A stretch of DNA of 64,000 bases from Fragilaria radians (taxonomy: Eukaryota > Bacillariophyta > Fragilariophyceae > Fragilariales > Fragilariaceae): contig CAAAJI010000007.1 in NCBI GenBank assembly GCA_900642245.1, positions 358,362 to 422,361 on the forward strand, read 5' to 3'. The position numbers and the translations under genes are program-made. How positions within the stretch are numbered: position 1 is the first letter of the stretch; each line of letters opens with the position of its first letter. This document shows, piece after piece, positions 33,413 through 44,877 of the stretch. The notes beneath the pieces were generated by a model that was not told the DNA's origin, made no database searches, and was given only the letters and a program-made list of their open reading frames with translations.

Positions 33413-34510
33413 ATGATTATTCGATTGGCTCGTCAATGGTGGACACAGAGTAATCCACAGGCCTTACATGAATCCCAAAGCAAGCTACTCGGTTCACTGG
33501 TTAAACCTAATTGGAAGATGACACCTTTATTGTCATCATCTGGTATGAATGCAGTCCACTTTACAAAGAACCATTCAATCGACGAGGAAGAAAGTGATTC
33601 AAACTCAATTTGCGTTTTGACTCATGGATTTGGTAGTGGATTAGGATTCTTTTATGCTAGTGTTGATCCTATTCTACGATCTGGGAAATTCAAATCAGTC
33701 GTATTGGTAGACTGGCTAGGAATGGGAGGATCCCATCGTCCTCCCTGTCATCAACGACCCTATCGAAGTTTATTTCAAGGAAAAGGATTTTGTGAGGCAC
33801 ACTTCATCACAACAGAGCAGTCTGTGAATTTCTTTGTTGACCCTTTAGATGAGTTTCTGGAGCAGCACGGTTGGAACAAAGACGTTTGTCTAGTAGGTCA
33901 TTCCCTAGGTGGTTATTTGACTGCCAGGTATGCCTTGAAGTACCCATCTCGTCTCTCAAAATTAGTCCTGGCCTCTCCTGTTGGCATTCCAAACAAGCCT
34001 TTTAATTCAATTCCATCCTCTATGTTACCCACCACATTTCGTCTTATCGATGCCCTTTGGAGTGCAAACTTTACGCCTCAATCACTGGTTCGTTTACAAG
34101 GAGCAACTAGGGGGAGAAAAAGTGTACATCAAGCACTCCGTGGGCGGATTCCTGGAATATCCGATGACCTCGCAAGACTTTTGGCAGATTATTTATTTCA
34201 TGTTACTGTTGCAGACCCATCAGGAGAGTATGCCATGAACTCTCTATTGGAGCCAGCCGTTTCCCCAGAAGTCGCTGGTGTCTACGCTCGAGAGCCATTG
34301 GAGGAACGAATATCCAGAGACTTAGATGCTAAGATTGACCTCAGAATCAGTTTTGGAGATCATGATTGGATGAGAACGAATGAGCCATCCGCAAGGAAAG
34401 TTATTGCCGCACTGGGACCCAAACGAGCAAGACTTGATATTCTAAACCAAGCAGGACATCATTTGTACATGGAAAACGTTGATGGATTCGTTGCTACAAT
34501 CTTGACATAG
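33413..34510 (+). CDS. ABHD4/ABHD5 (CGI-58)-like alpha/beta hydrolase
   Basis: Single exon, 365 residues from ATG 33413 (the frame is open further upstream but has no other ATG). Alpha/beta-hydrolase motifs: LTHGFGSGLGFF (oxyanion loop, about 66-77), LVDWLGMGGSHRP, the nucleophile elbow GHSLGG with Ser at about 164, the Asp in FGDHDWM near 317, and the His in GHHLYMEN near 349. The FxxDLLGxGxSxRP-like box and the spacing place it in the ABHD4/5 group of lipid metabolism. The nucleophile Ser is present, unlike human ABHD5 where Asn replaces it, so it is probably catalytic, like ABHD4 or plant CGI-58. A substrate such as a lysophospholipid is plausible but unproven. It is convergent with the GTPase gene (64 bp). 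Confidence 0.88.
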   Translation: MIIRLARQWWTQSNPQALHESQSKLLGSLVKPNWKMTPLLSSSGMNAVHFTKNHSIDEEESDSNSICVLTHGFGSGLGFFYASVDPILRSGKFKSVVLVDWLGMGGSHRPPCHQRPYRSLFQGKGFCEAHFITTEQSVNFFVDPLDEFLEQHGWNKDVCLVGHSLGGYLTARYALKYPSRLSKLVLASPVGIPNKPFNSIPSSMLPTTFRLIDALWSANFTPQSLVRLQGATRGRKSVHQALRGRIPGISDDLARLLADYLFHVTVADPSGEYAMNSLLEPAVSPEVAGVYAREPLEERISRDLDAKIDLRISFGDHDWMRTNEPSARKVIAALGPKRARLDILNQAGHHLYMENVDGFVATILT

Positions 34511-34574
34511 CTAAGCATTTGGCAAAATCTTATTTATGATAATATTTAATCACGATATATAGAAATAGTTTCGC

Positions 34575-36863
34575 TTAATTTCTTCCGACGCCCTTACGAT
34601 TTGACTTTCCTATCTTTCGGACAGCTCGCCCTCCAGTATACCTGGATGCAACTTCCCACACATCAAAGGGCATCAAAGGAGGTCGAAGCTCTACCCCGAT
34701 TCCTTCAGGAACCGTGATTCGCACCAACGCTGTCCCAGGACCAGTGACAGCTACCCATCCAAGCCCACGCAGCGATATGTCTGCAGACGCTTGTTTCCAA
34801 TCACCGCCTTCGACTTCTAAATCATGTGTCTTCCATTTCCAGCTCTCCTCTCGCTTGGTAAATGGTGGAGTTAAGATCCCACCCAAGTGCTTCTCAATGA
34901 AAGAATCCGCCTTGGAGGAATCAGTTGGATGAATCTTGATTTCGTTTGCAACGTAAAAAGTAAAAAGATAAGGCTTTGTATGCTCACCGATCAATTCAAT
35001 CTTAGCCAAGCCTCCAATTAGAACACATTTCCCAGAGCTGACACGAAATGTAATGGGTTCAACTTGTCTGAAATGGACGTCTATCGGTTAGAATACTTAG
35101 TCTAGAGAAAGGTTATTACGACATTTAACTCACTTTTTGGGTATGACAATTTTGAGCTCTTCGGGGGTAAGTAGCTGCGTAAGAGTTCCGGCAACCAATA
35201 ATCCAGGTGTGTCAAAAAGTTTTCTCCCATCGCCGAAGTCCAATTCGATAAATTTCAACGTAGTACCCGGCAACGGAGAAACGGTCACTGCACCTTTTCT
35301 AGCATTGGCATTTCCGGCTCTTCGTTTCTGCCAGGATTTCTGCCCCTTTTTATCATACTCCAAAATATGATTGATGAGTGTTGATTTTCCTGCATTGGCT
35401 GCACCAACCACGAATACATCGCAATCCATATCATTTGCCAGGTGCCTAGCTTTGGCCAAAAGATCCGAAATTCCAAATCCTGTTTTACATGATACTAGGC
35501 GAACTGCACCGCCGATATTTGCCACAGACTTTATGCCCATGTACTCCAGTTCACGTCGCACCCAGTTTTCCACGCGATGCTGTCCCATTTTAGAGGGTAA
35601 AAGGTCTACTTTATTGGCAGCAATTAATACTGGATTGTCTCCTGCAATTCCATCTAACTCCGGCAGGACTGATCCAGAGAAGTCAAATAAATCAATCAGA
35701 GCGATCAAGACTGCTGGTTTCTTTTTTAGCGGCGCTAGTAATTCTCGGAACTTCTCTTGTGAGAGCATTGGTTCATCTGTCCAACCTGGACGCAAGGCAT
35801 TTTCTACCTTCCCATAATTTTGTAATCCGTGACAGCGCTTACAAATGACTGTCTTCTGAGAAAGCTCGATTAGGTCGATACCCATCTCTTCAGCCAGATC
35901 ATCTGCATCCAAATCGACGAAATCATCCAGAGCCAAAGAAGAGTCTTTTCTTTTTGAGGTTTGAATGAGATATTCAATTTCATCCTCCGGCGACCATTCG
36001 GTATCTGTCTCAACTTTCTGTTTCAATTTCTGAGCTGCTTCGAGTCTGCCCAGCTTTACTTGAATTTCATACTTATCTTGGGGGAGATAACCAGGCCGGT
36101 CTTCATTCTTAGATTGAAAGTCAGATCCACATGCAGAGCATGTCATGGAATCTGTAACCAGTCTGAATTGATGTTTTCTGGGGGTTTCGTCATCTCCAAA
36201 TGGATTAATTTCGCGCTTAAATCCCAATTGTCGTAAATCCCTTTCGCTAACAGGAGTCTGGCTAAAGGACTTTGCTGGAACCTCAAAATCACTGAAATCC
36301 ATATCCTTTTTGGCCGCTGCAATACGAGCATCCATGTCATCAACATCAGAACCAAAGTCGATAAAATCATCCTCGTCATCATCCAGCAGCTCATCATTAT
36401 CTTCCATTCCAACATTTTCTAGACCATTAAACGGATCATCAAAGGTTTTTCCTTTGGAAAAAATGCTCGTCGAGTCGTCGAAGCCTTCTTTCCGAGCCAA
36501 TTCTGCAAAGGCAGCAGCAAGGCGATCTGCATTAATTTGAGACGCATTCTCATTAATTTTGATTTTTTTCGATACTCTAGGTTTCCTCTTTGGGGGATTC
36601 TCAACGTCATTTGTGCTTTTGGAATTATCATCATTACGTGATTTCTTATCCAAGATTTGTTCGCTCTCTGGATTGTCGTGGCTGTTAGAACTTTTTAACC
36701 TAAGCTGAAAGAATTTTCTTTGATGTGTATGTGTTGAATGACTGCTAATGACGCATGGATAGCGATGAGTTATAAGTTTTGTTGGGGAGGTAAGTGAGAA
36801 GCATCTTTTAAAAAAATGTCTGTGGGAAAGCATCGCAAGTGTGAACAAAATGCTGCGCTTCAT
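34575..36863 (-). CDS. YqeH/NOA1-type circularly permuted GTPase, organellar
   Basis: Exon 1 is 35134-36863 and exon 2 is 34575-35067 (66-nt intron, phase 2); 740 residues. The N-terminus is basic and Ser/Thr-rich, probably a transit peptide. It is followed by a long charged region with an acidic run (LLDDDEDDFIDF) and a split zinc finger (CSACGSDF near 230, CKRCHG about 120 residues later). G motifs appear in permuted order: G4 ANKVDLLPSK, G1 GAANAGKST, G2 PLPGTT, G3 DTPG. This is the YqeH/RbgA permutation. Bacterial YqeH assists assembly of the 30S ribosomal subunit; BPG2 (plastid) and NOA1 (mitochondrion) are eukaryotic relatives. At 740 residues it is about twice bacterial YqeH. Which organelle is unclear. 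It is divergent from the kinase-like gene (158 bp). Confidence 0.92.
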
Positions 36864-37021
36864 CGCATGACGATATTTACAGATGAATTCATTTATAGAT
36901 TGACTATTTTGGAAATCTGTTTTTCCTACTGGATTGATTGGCTGAGGGGGAAAGTAGATTATCACAGACAAGATCCTATTCTTAAATTTATCGAGACAAA
37001 CGTTGCCGGCGCGTAGTTATA
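36864..37021. promoter_or_regulatory. Divergent promoter region, YqeH-like / kinase-like
   Basis: A 158-bp spacer between divergent start codons, the tightest in the window. No defined motif was seen. Co-expression of the two genes would be a natural expectation. Confidence 0.4.
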
Positions 37022-37981
37022 ATGTTGCCGTTATTTTACCTATGTTCTCATAAACTTTCTGAAAAAATGTTTTTCTCGTTACGAATCATGATGCTTTCTA
37101 TCTGTCTTCATTTACATTTTAGTCTTGGGTGGATAACTCCTCTTCAGAGCTTTTCGCAGGCTCTATCATCCAATGCTCTATGCTTTTCTCTCGCGATTGT
37201 CAGTCAGTCTTTTTTTTCTGCACCTGTGACAGAATGGAACCTTGGAAACGGAAATGTTAAGCTGTCAGATCCCGTAACTTTGCATGCTACATCACGACGG
37301 AAAACATCATTTACCAATGAACGTTCGATGGTATCAAGGGAATCAATCTATAAGTATCATCTCGCGAAGCCTCAATTGATCGGATCTGGAAGTGGTGGCG
37401 CAGTCTTTGCATTTTCCGATTCTTCTTCTGTCATACTCAAGGTCAGTTGGGATAAAAGTTCCCAGTCAGTTGCCAACGAATGCACTATCTTACGACGATT
37501 AGAAGATCTTGGAGTTGAATCCTGTGAAAGATGTTTAGGGATTTATCCCTACTACGATACACAACGCGTTATGATATTGTTGGAACCCTATGTTGTAGAT
37601 GCTGTTGCGGATGTGAGGCAATTAACGGATTCATCGCAACGAATCGTCGCAGTGGAGCAAATTGCAAAGACCCTGATACAAATGCTAGCTGCAAATATTG
37701 CTACTATTGACATCCAGCCTCTCATATCAAAAGATACGGGACACGTTCTCTTCATTGATATGACCGAGGCAAAGGAATTGAAGCCTCCACTTACGTATTT
37801 AGATCAGTCTCTCCTTTCCTCATTTACGAGTGAAATGATGACATTGATTCCTGAAGAGTATCTATCGTATGCAACAAGTTCTGCTCGCCATGAAATCAAT
37901 TCCTTGGCTTCCAAGGGAATTCACCTCTCACCAGAAGCCCAGAATATCATCAAAGAACTTACACCATTTTGGTCTGGATGA
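37022..37981 (+). CDS. Protein-kinase-like protein with secretory/plastid N-terminus, possibly a pseudokinase
   Basis: Single exon, 319 residues. The N-terminus has a hydrophobic segment after Met16 (FFSLRIMMLSICLHLHFSLG) followed by a Ser-rich region, so a signal peptide and perhaps plastid targeting are likely. From about residue 120 there is a kinase-like N-lobe with a Gly loop (IGSGSGGAVFAF), a VAIK-like Lys (SVILKVSW) and a hinge-like MILLEPYVV. In the C-lobe the HRD loop is replaced by ATIDIQPLI and the DFG by FIDMTEA. The latter keeps one Asp that could bind metal. The domain is short (about 190 residues). It may be an atypical kinase or a pseudokinase. No substrate or pathway can be given. 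Confidence 0.6.
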   Translation: MLPLFYLCSHKLSEKMFFSLRIMMLSICLHLHFSLGWITPLQSFSQALSSNALCFSLAIVSQSFFSAPVTEWNLGNGNVKLSDPVTLHATSRRKTSFTNERSMVSRESIYKYHLAKPQLIGSGSGGAVFAFSDSSSVILKVSWDKSSQSVANECTILRRLEDLGVESCERCLGIYPYYDTQRVMILLEPYVVDAVADVRQLTDSSQRIVAVEQIAKTLIQMLAANIATIDIQPLISKDTGHVLFIDMTEAKELKPPLTYLDQSLLSSFTSEMMTLIPEEYLSYATSSARHEINSLASKGIHLSPEAQNIIKELTPFWSG

Positions 37982-39925
37982 TCTTTCGACCAATCCAGCA
38001 AAGAGAAATTCCCGATCTTTATTCCAGAGTAAAGCACAATAGATTGGAAAAGGTTGTAGATCATACCGAGGTCGTTTTTGGGAAAAAAGCACTATATCCC
38101 TTATCACGAACATTTTTTGTCCTAGTTTCATACATTTACATATCCAATTCCCTTTCTAAATGACATTTTGCTCAGTAACGCAGAAAGACCTTTGAATCAA
38201 AAGATAATAATTCTAAAGTGTGACACCTAATTCGGTTTTAAGATTTCGGATTAAGCTTAAAGAAGTTTTCTACGATTCTGGAATTCACAAAACTAACATA
38301 ACAGTGATGACTCTAAGTAACATATTTGTCACCATAATCATTGGAAGGCATATCTCAAACTCAACATTCAGTGCTTCACAAATGTGTAATTGCAGTTCAT
38401 ACTCACTTCAGAAAATGAATAAAGAGCAGATCACTTGTCACAGCGGTTCTCATGTCCTCTATTCTCATCCTTAAATTGTCATGAGTTGTAACGGAAGAGC
38501 GTACATGCTCATTTTCATCAAAGAAACTCTGTCTAAACAATTTCTCAGAACTTCTCTATCAATCCATCCCATGCCGTAGTTATTAGACATTTATTGGTAA
38601 TTCCAATTCAGTGTCGGCTAATTCATCTAAATCAATACATATAAGCATCTTCTTGCCCTTTTTATTCTTTTTATTATGCCTTCATCTACGATTGCCATGC
38701 ATTTATTTGCCTTTGTGTTCTCATTCTTGTATCTTCTTCTTTCAGTCTTGTTTACTCCTAAAATCTGTAACACAAATAAGTGATGTTGATATGTCAGCTT
38801 AATCACCACTAATGACTTCAGATTGACCACTGTAGCAATGATACTCCCGGAAAGGCACAAAGTCACATGAGATACATAATATGTGATTGCAGCTACATTT
38901 CTTTGTATCTTATCTGACAAGTTAGAATGTCACCAATCTGAAATAGGAGGCATTGCCAAAGAAAGAGATTGATTCTAGGATGAAGGGAAGAAGAAAAGAG
39001 AAACAAACGGCTAATCTTTTAATGATTTGATAAGCAAAGAAAATCCAGATGGGATCCGAGTTGGCACTGACTAAACGCTTTAGTGTGTGCACCCATATCT
39101 TGTTTTATCAAATAGAATCAAATTTATTATATCGAACTTCATTCGGAACAAGAATATATGCAAATACAGAGTGTCAAAGAAAGTTTGCAGCATGAATAAT
39201 CTAACTATAGTGTCAGCCATTGTCTGCACAAGTTTCCAACTTGTGGTAGACTTCATGGAGTCATAGAATTTAAGTCAATTTTGGATTACTATTTCATGTT
39301 ATATGGTTATTGAAAATAAGTTCTTTAATTAGGAGAGAATAATGTGGCATTACGAAGTTACTCTATCAGCGTACTGTATGTCATTTGCTGGCTAAACGGC
39401 TTGTCAATGTTTCACAAAGGAAGCCAAGTAGCATAGCAGATATAGTTTAACCCAAGTCAAGGAGAGTAAATTTCTCCTATGAATTGAAGTATGACTATAT
39501 GCTGCATCAAGCGTGGGAAATGTGCGAACTTCATTATTTTTGAGCCTAATCCAAAATGACGACAGAAAAACTCAAGTCTTCCAGGGAGCTAGCACTTTTG
39601 CTGCCTTGAGACTTCCTTTCGAGATAAGTAATTGTAAGTCTCGTGTGTGGGAACATTTTTCAAAAGAAAATATTAAAAAATCATTACTTGGAAACCAAAT
39701 TGTAAGAATACCTAAAGGAACAATAAAAATCACATTTAAACAAGCTACCGCTCACTGGGAAGGCTGTAACTGCTAAAGTGTGTCTGGCTAGAATTTGGAA
39801 CCAGAGGAACAGCGATGGTTGATATTGAAAAGTATAGAATAAACATCAACGAGCTGGGTTATCCATTTTTAATCTAGGATGATGTACTCTTATTGAGTAA
39901 CACGCGGGATGCTAATCAATCATGA
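37982..39925. other. Spacer between the kinase-like and CMSS1-like genes
   Basis: About 1.9 kb of AT-rich DNA between convergent genes. ORFs are 97 codons or fewer (for example 39513-39776, plus) and show no recognisable domain. Confidence 0.4.
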
Positions 39926-40708
39926 CTATATGAATCCAATTTTTATATCTTTGCGAGAATCCATTTGAGATAAGACCTTGTTATAGAAAAAATCTGCGGT
40001 ATCTGGGCCTGTGTCGGGAAGGGTGAAAACGGTAAATCCCTTCTGGTTAACGAAGGCGTCGAGAAGAAGGAGTTTTGTGTTTCCTAAATTCATGGGTGAG
40101 TTTTTTTCATTAGACTCTGAATCACAAAGTGCATTCAATCGATTCGGTGTTCCAACGGCAATTGAATACGCTTGATTCTTCAGCATATCCTTTTGTGCAC
40201 CGATACTCAAATGTTTCGCAAAGAATTTACCGCACCTGATCTTGAGTGACGAGATTTCTTTAAGGACTTCAACAGCCCTTCTTGCTGAAAGACATATGAT
40301 CAATACCATTGGTGATCCTATTACGTTCCATTCCTTGAGCTTAGTTCGAGAAACAACGCTCTTAAGCCTTTCGCAAAAACTTCCTTTACTGCATGTCACA
40401 AGACTTGACGCATGTAATTTCATTGAGCGAGATATAGAGCCTTGTCGTATTTGGATATAGTGATTTATAACTGTGTCTAAGAACTTAGCTTGCATATCAC
40501 CAGGATAATTCATTACGCTTCGTCCAGACTCAATAAGAACTTTGGTTTCAGATTTCTGTGAAACATTAGATACTGTGGGATCCTCTTCGTTCCTCTTCCG
40601 CTTCTTCAAGCTTTGATCAATTTCAACTTCGCCCAACCCTATCTCCACATCAGGCTCTCTAATAGATGACCTGAGGTACATATCGTCTGTAAGGTCATCG
40701 CCACCCAT
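39926..40708 (-). CDS. CMSS1/Cms1-like ribosomal small-subunit biogenesis protein
   Basis: Single exon, 260 residues from ATG 40708, a start next to MGGDDLTDD; an upstream in-frame ATG at 40780 would give 284. An acidic then basic N-terminus (SLKKRKRNEED, a likely nuclear/nucleolar signal) is followed by a truncated DEAD-helicase-like fold. Its motifs are GSPMVLIICLSARRAVEVL, KFFAKHLSIGAQ, IAVGTPNRLNAL (like helicase motif Ib, GTPxR) and TKLLLLDA (like motif II). This order is characteristic of Cms1/CMSS1, a factor of the 90S pre-ribosome that lacks a full ATPase. It is expected to act in the nucleolus. The next recognised gene downstream is convergent and 1.9 kb away. Confidence 0.82.
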   Translation of the reverse strand: MGGDDLTDDMYLRSSIREPDVEIGLGEVEIDQSLKKRKRNEEDPTVSNVSQKSETKVLIESGRSVMNYPGDMQAKFLDTVINHYIQIRQGSISRSMKLHASSLVTCSKGSFCERLKSVVSRTKLKEWNVIGSPMVLIICLSARRAVEVLKEISSLKIRCGKFFAKHLSIGAQKDMLKNQAYSIAVGTPNRLNALCDSESNEKNSPMNLGNTKLLLLDAFVNQKGFTVFTLPDTGPDTADFFYNKVLSQMDSRKDIKIGFI

Positions 40709-42840
40709 TTTACCAAAGTTTATCAATCTATTAAACAAGAGTTTTATTAACTCGATCCTTAGCAACGCTATACTTTGCATGATTTAATTGATTCACAGTC
40801 GAAAAGTCGATGGCTGGCAGGGCAAAGTTCGTGCGTGATTAAACGTGCGGTACAATTCCTGAGTTTCCATGTGAGCACACTTGGTACCATGTTGATGGCC
40901 TTTCAGACCTTGAGATTTGAAGTTAAGTAGAAATATACCAGCATTGGAAGCTTTTAAAGTCGTTCTATATTATTAAATGGGTAAACAATTATGAAACAGA
41001 TTCCGCGGAATATCTATCTGCATTATGTCATCTAGTATAGTTGATCCAAGATTTTCCAAAAAGTACAGCGGGGGAAATGTATTGCATGATTTCACCATTG
41101 GTAAAGATCGTGCAATTACCAAAAGAGATGCTATGTAATCCTCCTTCAGAACTTAACAAAGTAGTTGCATCATCTCCTGTGAAATGATACGTTGGACTGC
41201 TAAACTAGTCGCGTTACTCTGAAAACAATGGCTTGGAATCAGCTGATAGCGAACCACAAAATAATCTGGATTGTTTAAACGCTAAGGTTGACGCGCTGCT
41301 TTTAAGGCAGTAAGATTGGCCTTAGAAGTATACTTGAGTCGTGACGGTGACAGGTTACCAAATAAAAAATCCGCACGCAGTCCAAACTTTTAATGAAACT
41401 ATCAAGAACCATTTCAAATTTTTCAATAACACTGAAAATTGTTCCCTTTTGTAACTTTTGTATCTAACTCTTTCTCGCATTGCAATATGCAATTGTATAG
41501 ATTTGTTGTCTGGGAAACCTTTGACTGTACCTTTCTGCCTCACATATCACATAATGCTTTCTGTCATCTCTTGCAACCATGATATGCCATGTTTGTCCCC
41601 TAACACAAAATTAGCATTCCCATCTTTACGCCCATGTTTTCAAGGTTTTGTTATATGTTATTCTCCACTAACAGTTCCATGAACTTAAAATGCCTCTCAG
41701 CATAACTTGATGAGGATGAGAAAATGATGTATAGACTTCGTTATCAAAACTCCTCTGTCATTGCAGCATGGCTATGCAATTAAATCTCAAATCCCTCGTG
41801 AAAGCACGAGTCTGGGGCCTGGTGAGCTGCCCGTTGCAATAACTATCGGGGTTTTGGGAACGTGGGACACATACAAGTCTTCGAAAGCCGTAAGATACTT
41901 TTTGAACAACGCTTTTGCAAGGAAAACTATAAATGCTGGAGAGTGCACAAGTAGAGGCTTAGTTCCAGACAATTCAATAAACTAAGCACGGGAAAAAGCT
42001 CAGCAATTTTAGGTGAGGTGAGCTGACACCAGAACTAAAGCACTTAAATCAGCTGGCACTAGAATCCAAAGGTATCTTTGCTGGGAAATCACAATAACTG
42101 GGATTCACTCTATCCATATTAAACATAACGTTGAGTTAGACCACAATACATTACAATCACCAAGGGGCCCATCCAAGTGTCATATAAATTTGGTGATCTC
42201 TTTCAGACCCACAGTTAACATTGTCTGTGCTTGAGCTTTCACTTCCTACTTTTCCTTTTCCCACTACTTCAAGTTTCACAAACTATAATTGTTTTCTTCC
42301 AACTTTCAAATTCAATTTGCTGCTGTACTTTATAACTTCTTAGGTTGCAATTGTCTTCTACAACTCTCAAGTTTAATTCTCAACCTTACTACTTAACTAC
42401 TCAAGATAAAATTGTCCAAATTTTCAAGTTTAATGGCAATTTTTGGAATATTTGTGGCTCAACTTCAAGTATCGCTTGGTCCAAATCTTCATTTCGGTTG
42501 GTGTCTATTTTAGATAACCAAGAGTATAAACTTACTTATCCACGTCAATGTCTAAAATATACATTTGTAGCCAGTGCAAAGATGACCGCAACCCCAGCAT
42601 GTCACAAAGTATGTAAACGTTAAGAATACATAAAAAGGGGAGGAAATATCTCAGACAAATCAGACCATACTTTTGTTTTTGTTGATGAATTTCTTGAAGA
42701 AGCCATCCGAATTTCAAGTAATTATCTCAGAAGAAGATTTAGAATAAATATGTTGGTCATCAGATCATAATGTGCTTACTACAACCAGCATAAGTAATTC
42801 CCTACATAATTAATGTATAAAGCTACTGTTTCTACCAGGA
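40709..42840. other. Spacer with low-complexity and weakly coding-like sequence
   Basis: About 2.1 kb. A pyrimidine/AT-rich stretch at 42235-42440 repeats ACTTTCAAATTCAA-like words in a loose tandem pattern. A 74-codon ORF at 41761-41985 is locally richer in GC but has no recognised domain. It probably represents eroded mobile DNA. Confidence 0.35.
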
Positions 42841-43245
42841 AAATACCACATCAGTGTTTTAGATGATCATGAGGCTGCAGTGAAAAGTAAACTTCCAATA
42901 GTCAGTGCAATCATTACAGCTGACCTACCACTTGGATCATCGGTATTACTAGTTGTACATGAAGGTATTTACAATGAAACAGCCAACGCTTGCATGTTGC
43001 CAGAATTTCCGTTAAGGGAATTCGGAGAAAAAATGACTCAACTCGTCATGGACATAGAGTGACTCAGGAGATGGTTGATTTAGTTGTGGTACCTCTAGAT
43101 CTTGCAGACTGTATGATCCATTTCAAAAACCGATTTCCTACTCCTGAGGAAATAGAGTTACTCTAGCAATATTGCTTGACATAAGGTGATACTCCGTTGA
43201 ATCCATCATCATTCTCTGACCAAGCTGTACACAAGTTTTATCAGG
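42841..43245 (+). mobile_element. Decayed LTR-retrotransposon polyprotein fragment, Copia-like type
   Basis: On the plus strand an open stretch (to 43061) reads LPIVSAIITADLPLGSSVLL, then VVHEGIYNETANACM and EFPLREFG. A frame change follows near 43035. The next frame holds DSTRHGHRVTQEMVDLVV and FKNRFPTPEEIELL, then stops, with QYCLT and NPSSFSDQ still visible beyond them. The order (heyx..NTLLS-QLR-G, then RHGG-like, then PT..E...LP...LT...W.P) is one I associate with polyprotein segments of retroelements common in diatom genomes. At least one frameshift and two stop codons show that it is inactive. Assignment to Copia rather than another LTR group is tentative. Confidence 0.5.
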
Positions 43246-43319
43246 AGATCTGATTTATCTTCCATCATTAAAATTACAGCAAGAAGCCACATTATGCCTA
43301 AACGGTCCTAATTTGATCC

Positions 43320-44640
43320 TTCACATGGAACAAATATCAAGGGAAAGCATTCAAATCTGGTATTGGGAGACATGCTTGATATTATATTCTTGAAACGGTT
43401 GTGCTATTTTGTCTGGTTCTGCGAAAACTCTTGCGGTGTTCCCTATAGGTATTGCAACTGTAAGAGATTTGAATGCTTTAAACTTTCCTGTGGCTTCGTT
43501 GATTCTCTCGAACATTCATCTCTCACAAGTGTGACTTATCGTGGCCTTAAGTTTCGACCGCTTTGACTTTAGTTGCCGCATCCTTTGGAAGTTCAACTAA
43601 TTGATCATTTAGCTGTTTCAGCCACGCATCGTTTTGAATTTTCAGGATTTCTTCAATATTTTTGCTGTGTCAAGCTATTTCTTTCCTGATTGACCTCACG
43701 TCTGGAAAATTATTGCGTTGTTTTGCAAGGTGTTGTTCATGCCGTAGGTGTACACATCCCTTCTGGTACTTGATTACTGCTAAGCACCTTTCCTGATCTC
43801 CCCGATTCCAAGCTGACACTTGTCAACATTTTATTGATGCTGTTAACTGTTTGATAAATTTGTCCAGACATACCAACATCATCTGATGCCTCTAGTTTTA
43901 TTGGGTTTTCTGATTCCTCAATTCAACTTGAAATTTTATAGTGTTGACACAGTCAATGATTATGTTCAATGTGTACCCGTGTATTTTGTTGATCTTTGGA
44001 GTATAATTGTCAGTGTCTTAGCCACCTTAATGGTGTTCTCGTTGGTTTGTTGAACTGTAAGGTTATCATAATGGGTGTATGATCAGTGTAATACGCTTCT
44101 GGGTATGCTGGATATTTGATTGAGCTAGCCTTTGCAGCAAGTGAACTGCTAGCATTGACATGATCTATACATGCTTTCCCCTAGCGTGGCGAGATCTTGA
44201 GAAAGTGCCTATCTGGGTGAAACATACCTTCCTACTTTGTGTATTGTTGCTCCCAGCTGGGAGTGAATTGATGTTTGTCTGTGGTGCGTGTTGTAATCAG
44301 TTGGGTAAATGGATATAACTGCAACTTTATTTCTGTACATGCAGTCAGCCCATCTTCCAATGTAGTCAATAATTTAGTCAACAGTTCTATTTAAGCCTTG
44401 GTCCTGTATACAGAATTTCCTTTTGGCTTTCTGTATGATGAAAATTTCGTTTCTGATTCTGATGTTGCAAAGTGATACTCTCTCTTGTTTTGTGGCAGCT
44501 TGTGAAATCTCTTGGATGCTATGTTCCTTGAGGCAATATTCATTTCTTGACCTAAGAAAAATATTGGTGCACTATTTATGTCGCAAAATGCCGCGACAGG
44601 TGTATGCACTTGCACGTTGATATTCAATTTCCCTTTATTC
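43320..44640 (-). mobile_element. Decayed LINE-type retrotransposon, endonuclease and linker region
   Basis: Minus-strand fragments occur in the order of a non-LTR element. First is IFFLGQEMNIASRN (the AP-endonuclease Glu motif, about 44560-44520), then FSSYRKPKGNSVYRT. Next come YIGRWADCMYRNKVAVISIY (about 44370-44310), SPR, and IDHVNASSSL with YPAYPEAYYTDHTPIMITL (an SDH-like catalytic His motif, about 44170-44060). After these are CLAVIKYQKGCVHLRHEQHL and finally GKFKAFKSLTVAIPIGN, which leads into the usual HFSQ-like step before a reverse transcriptase. Many stops and frameshifts interrupt it. The reverse transcriptase itself is not seen; the relic ends next to the Copia-like fragment. 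An assembly gap lies about 240 bp from its 5' side. Confidence 0.62.
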
Positions 44641-44877
44641 GGAATTTGGAATCATCAAGATTGAATTTGTAAAATCAATTGCAACCGGCATGTGAAGAAG
44701 TTTTAGGAGATATAGGAGAAGAATATGCTCTAAGCTACTCTAAGAGTTTATACAAATTGTAAATTATGATCTAAAACGTTACTTTTATCCTAGATCTCTT
44801 GTGAATCAACTGCAACGTGTTTCCTTAACCACGTAGTCTCTTTAGCTTACGTGTTAGATTCAAAACTTAACATTTAG

